Of a stretch of DNA of 64,000 nucleotides, positions 63,201 to 64,000 are shown piece by piece. Location: NCBI RefSeq assembly GCF_003479425.1, contig NZ_QUHC01000005.1:1-64000 (forward strand), in the 5' to 3' direction. The notes beneath the pieces were generated by a model, which saw only the letters and a program-made list of their open reading frames with translations, ran no database searches and was not told where the DNA came from. The position numbers and the translations under genes were made by a program. Every line of letters begins with the position of its first letter. Within the stretch, counting starts at the first letter, position 1. This DNA is from Odoribacter sp. AF15-53 (GTDB taxonomy: Bacteria > Bacteroidota > Bacteroidia > Bacteroidales > Marinifilaceae).

Positions 63201-63650
63201 ACTTTCGGATTTAATGTCGTGTATAAACAATTTAGTTTGTTTACTGATTTCATGTACGAAGCCGGGGGGCAGCGTTATAATCAAACGTTGGTAGATAAAG
63301 TGGAAAATGTGAACGTGTACACGGATAACGTGGATAAACGGGTACTTACCGGTAGATGGCAGAAGCCGGGTGATATTGCTAAATACAAGAGTTTGGTGAC
63401 AGGAAGGGATCCTGTAAAAAATACAAAACCAACTTCTCGTTTTGTTCAAGATTATAATATGCTATCTTGGAATTCTTTAGAGTTGGGATATGATTTATCT
63501 CCTGATATAACGAATAAATTGAACGTGAGTATGGTAAGATTTACATTCGGGATGAGTGATATATTACACCTTTCCAGTGTAAAACAGGAGAGGGGCATCA
63601 GTTATCCTTTTGCTCGTACGGTTACTTTCTCCCTTAAGGTGTCATTATAA
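60240..63650 (+). CDS. STN-domain SusC/RagA TonB-dependent transporter (operon C)
   Basis: An 1136-residue protein. The signal region ends near ANAFTQ. The STN domain (about 42-115: VTLLVKSATLNEVLRQIKDQSGVRILYD ... GVYIVRE) is followed by CarboxypepD_reg-like (about 124-200), the plug (EDVVVTGYSNIRNSSFTGNA ... LYGSRAANGVVVITT) and the barrel. In the plug region it is closer to the operon A SusC (SFTG, SNxYGSxPNxLPEIxIRG-type block) than to operon B, suggesting similar ligands. It pairs with the SusD at 63679. Confidence 0.95.
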   Translation: MKKNPPDVWGCSHYVKKFFLVMKLTLFLVFFFLASANAFTQKVTLLVKSATLNEVLRQIKDQSGVRILYDAGKTKQIQCEGIKIVDMNIAEALGQVLKDTRFEFFEEGGVYIVREMTAQQAKILRIVGKVVDEKKQPLPGVTVQLKGVSIGTATTGDGSYVLSIPNAPKKFTLVFSFVGMISQEIVYAGKDTINVMMKEDVATLEDVVVTGYSNIRNSSFTGNAVTIKKDDLLKVSKTNVIKAIQSFDPSFRIKENNRWGSDPNALPEVYIRGESGIGVKQMDKEALAKSNLKDNPNLPTFIMDGFEVSVSKLYDMDPNRIESITILKDATATALYGSRAANGVVVITTVPPKAGKLNIDYNFVGDVTFPDLTDYNLLNAKEKLETERLAGCFEADPSDQWANPYALKKEYNEKLANVTKGVDTYWLSKPLQTVFNHKHSLYVDGGGESVRFGIELLYANQDGVMKGSLRDRIGAGLSLQYTYKSFMIKNQISYQKVRVKESPYGNFADFAKQLPYDVYKDEEGKYSTTMRNWGTGSPANRVNPMYEPSLHNFDKSKSDEFINNLSLNWNILDGLLLKGQLSLTKTMGESRRFYDPLSKQSANLNPLSLKNLSSGTLYLGHTDDLSLDMSATLSYNRALGNHMVNALVGISMKEDQSDSDNSTYIGFPSGALSAPEYAKEMYNKTNFSESTKRLVGFLFSLNYSFKDIYLLDASMRIDGSSAFGTDKRFAPFWSFGLGVNLHKYEFMKSMEFVDQLKIRGSYGQTGKANFPAYAARTTYLVSTDKWYKTGISTKLQALGNNKLTWETTNSFDIGAEITLFHDFLYVKGSYYNKRTIDLINDVTVPTSTGFTSYRDNIGEVSNKGCEFDLRISAYRSKDWLVIFNANLAHNKNRIEKISESLKAYNQRVRDQFEKQYVYGDPEQALQTQPFLQYEEGGSLSSIWGVRSLGINPADGQEVLLNRQGMMTKAWSASDQVVLGTTEPTVQGTFGFNVVYKQFSLFTDFMYEAGGQRYNQTLVDKVENVNVYTDNVDKRVLTGRWQKPGDIAKYKSLVTGRDPVKNTKPTSRFVQDYNMLSWNSLELGYDLSPDITNKLNVSMVRFTFGMSDILHLSSVKQERGISYPFARTVTFSLKVSL

Positions 63651-63678
63651 TGTAGTTCTTGCTAAAATTAGATGTGTT

Positions 63679-64000
63679 ATGAATAAAAAAATATTACTAC
63701 TGGTTGTATGGGGATTGATTTTATCTTCATGCTCCGATTGGTTGGATGTGTCGCCAAAGGAATCGATCGTTGAAGCCGATCTTTTCAAGGAAGCTACGGG
63801 TTTCCAGAATTCGCTGAATGGTATATACGAACAAATGGCGAGTACGGAACTTTATGGACGGGAATTAACTTATGGGATGATTGATGCCATGGGACAGGTC
63901 TATTGTCTTCAGGGTGAAAATTATTATAATATAAAGAGGTATCATTATTATTATCAAGCGGCAAAGTTTGAGTATGATGCCAATGATGATATAAAAAATG
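63679..64000 (+). CDS. SusD/RagB lipoprotein (operon C), cut by window end
   Basis: The first 107 residues are present. The lipobox is LILSSC, followed by SDWLDVSPKESIVEADLFKEATGFQNSLNGIYEQMAS, the standard SusD N-terminus and clearly like operon A's SusD. The reading frame is open to the last base. It starts 28 bp after susC. Confidence 0.9.
   Translation, partial: MNKKILLLVVWGLILSSCSDWLDVSPKESIVEADLFKEATGFQNSLNGIYEQMASTELYGRELTYGMIDAMGQVYCLQGENYYNIKRYHYYYQAAKFEYDANDDIKN

Noticed and set aside
1-64000. CRISPR array
   Set aside because: No regularly spaced direct repeats with unique spacers and no cas genes were seen.

Overview
The window is Bacteroidetes DNA, most likely Bacteroidales and plausibly Odoribacteraceae (Butyricimonas/Odoribacter-like). 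The reasons are four SusC/SusD outer-membrane pairs, FecI/FecR regulators wired to STN-domain SusC proteins, many TAnnTTTG (-7) promoters with TTTG about 19-20 bp upstream, and Bacteroidetes-type lipoproteins and integrase. The family-level placement is inference. No database search was possible.

Left part (1-27 kb) looks like an accessory region next to a tRNA-Val(UAC) gene. It holds an AT-rich block with an AbiC-like membrane protein and unknown partners; an SOS-type umuDC pair whose UmuD has lost the canonical Ser/Lys dyad; an array of five small minus-strand XRE regulators, four with the same divergent promoter layout, alternating with structured plus-strand transcripts or small genes; an AlbA_2/ATPase regulator; a SusCD-fasciclin operon without FecI/FecR; a 1.1 kb gene-free stretch packed with terminator-closed hairpins (probable sRNA cluster); a Gabija defence operon (GajA/GajB); and an integrase-ORF6N operon beside the tRNA.

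Middle part (27-33 kb) holds a radical SAM/SPASM protein followed by a protein with two TonB C-terminal domains, a Dps ferritin, a multi-PAS histidine kinase and an internally deleted EamA transporter remnant.

Right part (33-64 kb) is a chain of nutrient-uptake operons. Operon A: FecI, FecR, STN-SusC, SusD, DUF4843, PKD-like lipoprotein, thioredoxin, trypsin-like protease, TlpA-like lipoprotein. After a class II aldolase and a nested inverted repeat comes operon B: two tandem FecI sigma factors, FecR, STN-SusC, SusD, zincin-like lipoprotein and two thioredoxins. Operon C has FecR, STN-SusC and SusD (cut by the window end) with no sigma gene. A shared bipartite element (ACYCCGTTTTT or ACCCGTTTTT, then GTnnTCTAT-like, 15-16 bp apart) precedes all three fecR genes and is a good candidate for the ECF-sigma promoter. 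All four susC genes follow an intercistronic hairpin. The expected logic is substrate binding by SusC/STN, a signal through FecR, release of FecI, and transcription of fecR-susCD. The protease and thioredoxins suggest protein or peptide handling, but the substrate cannot be read from sequence.
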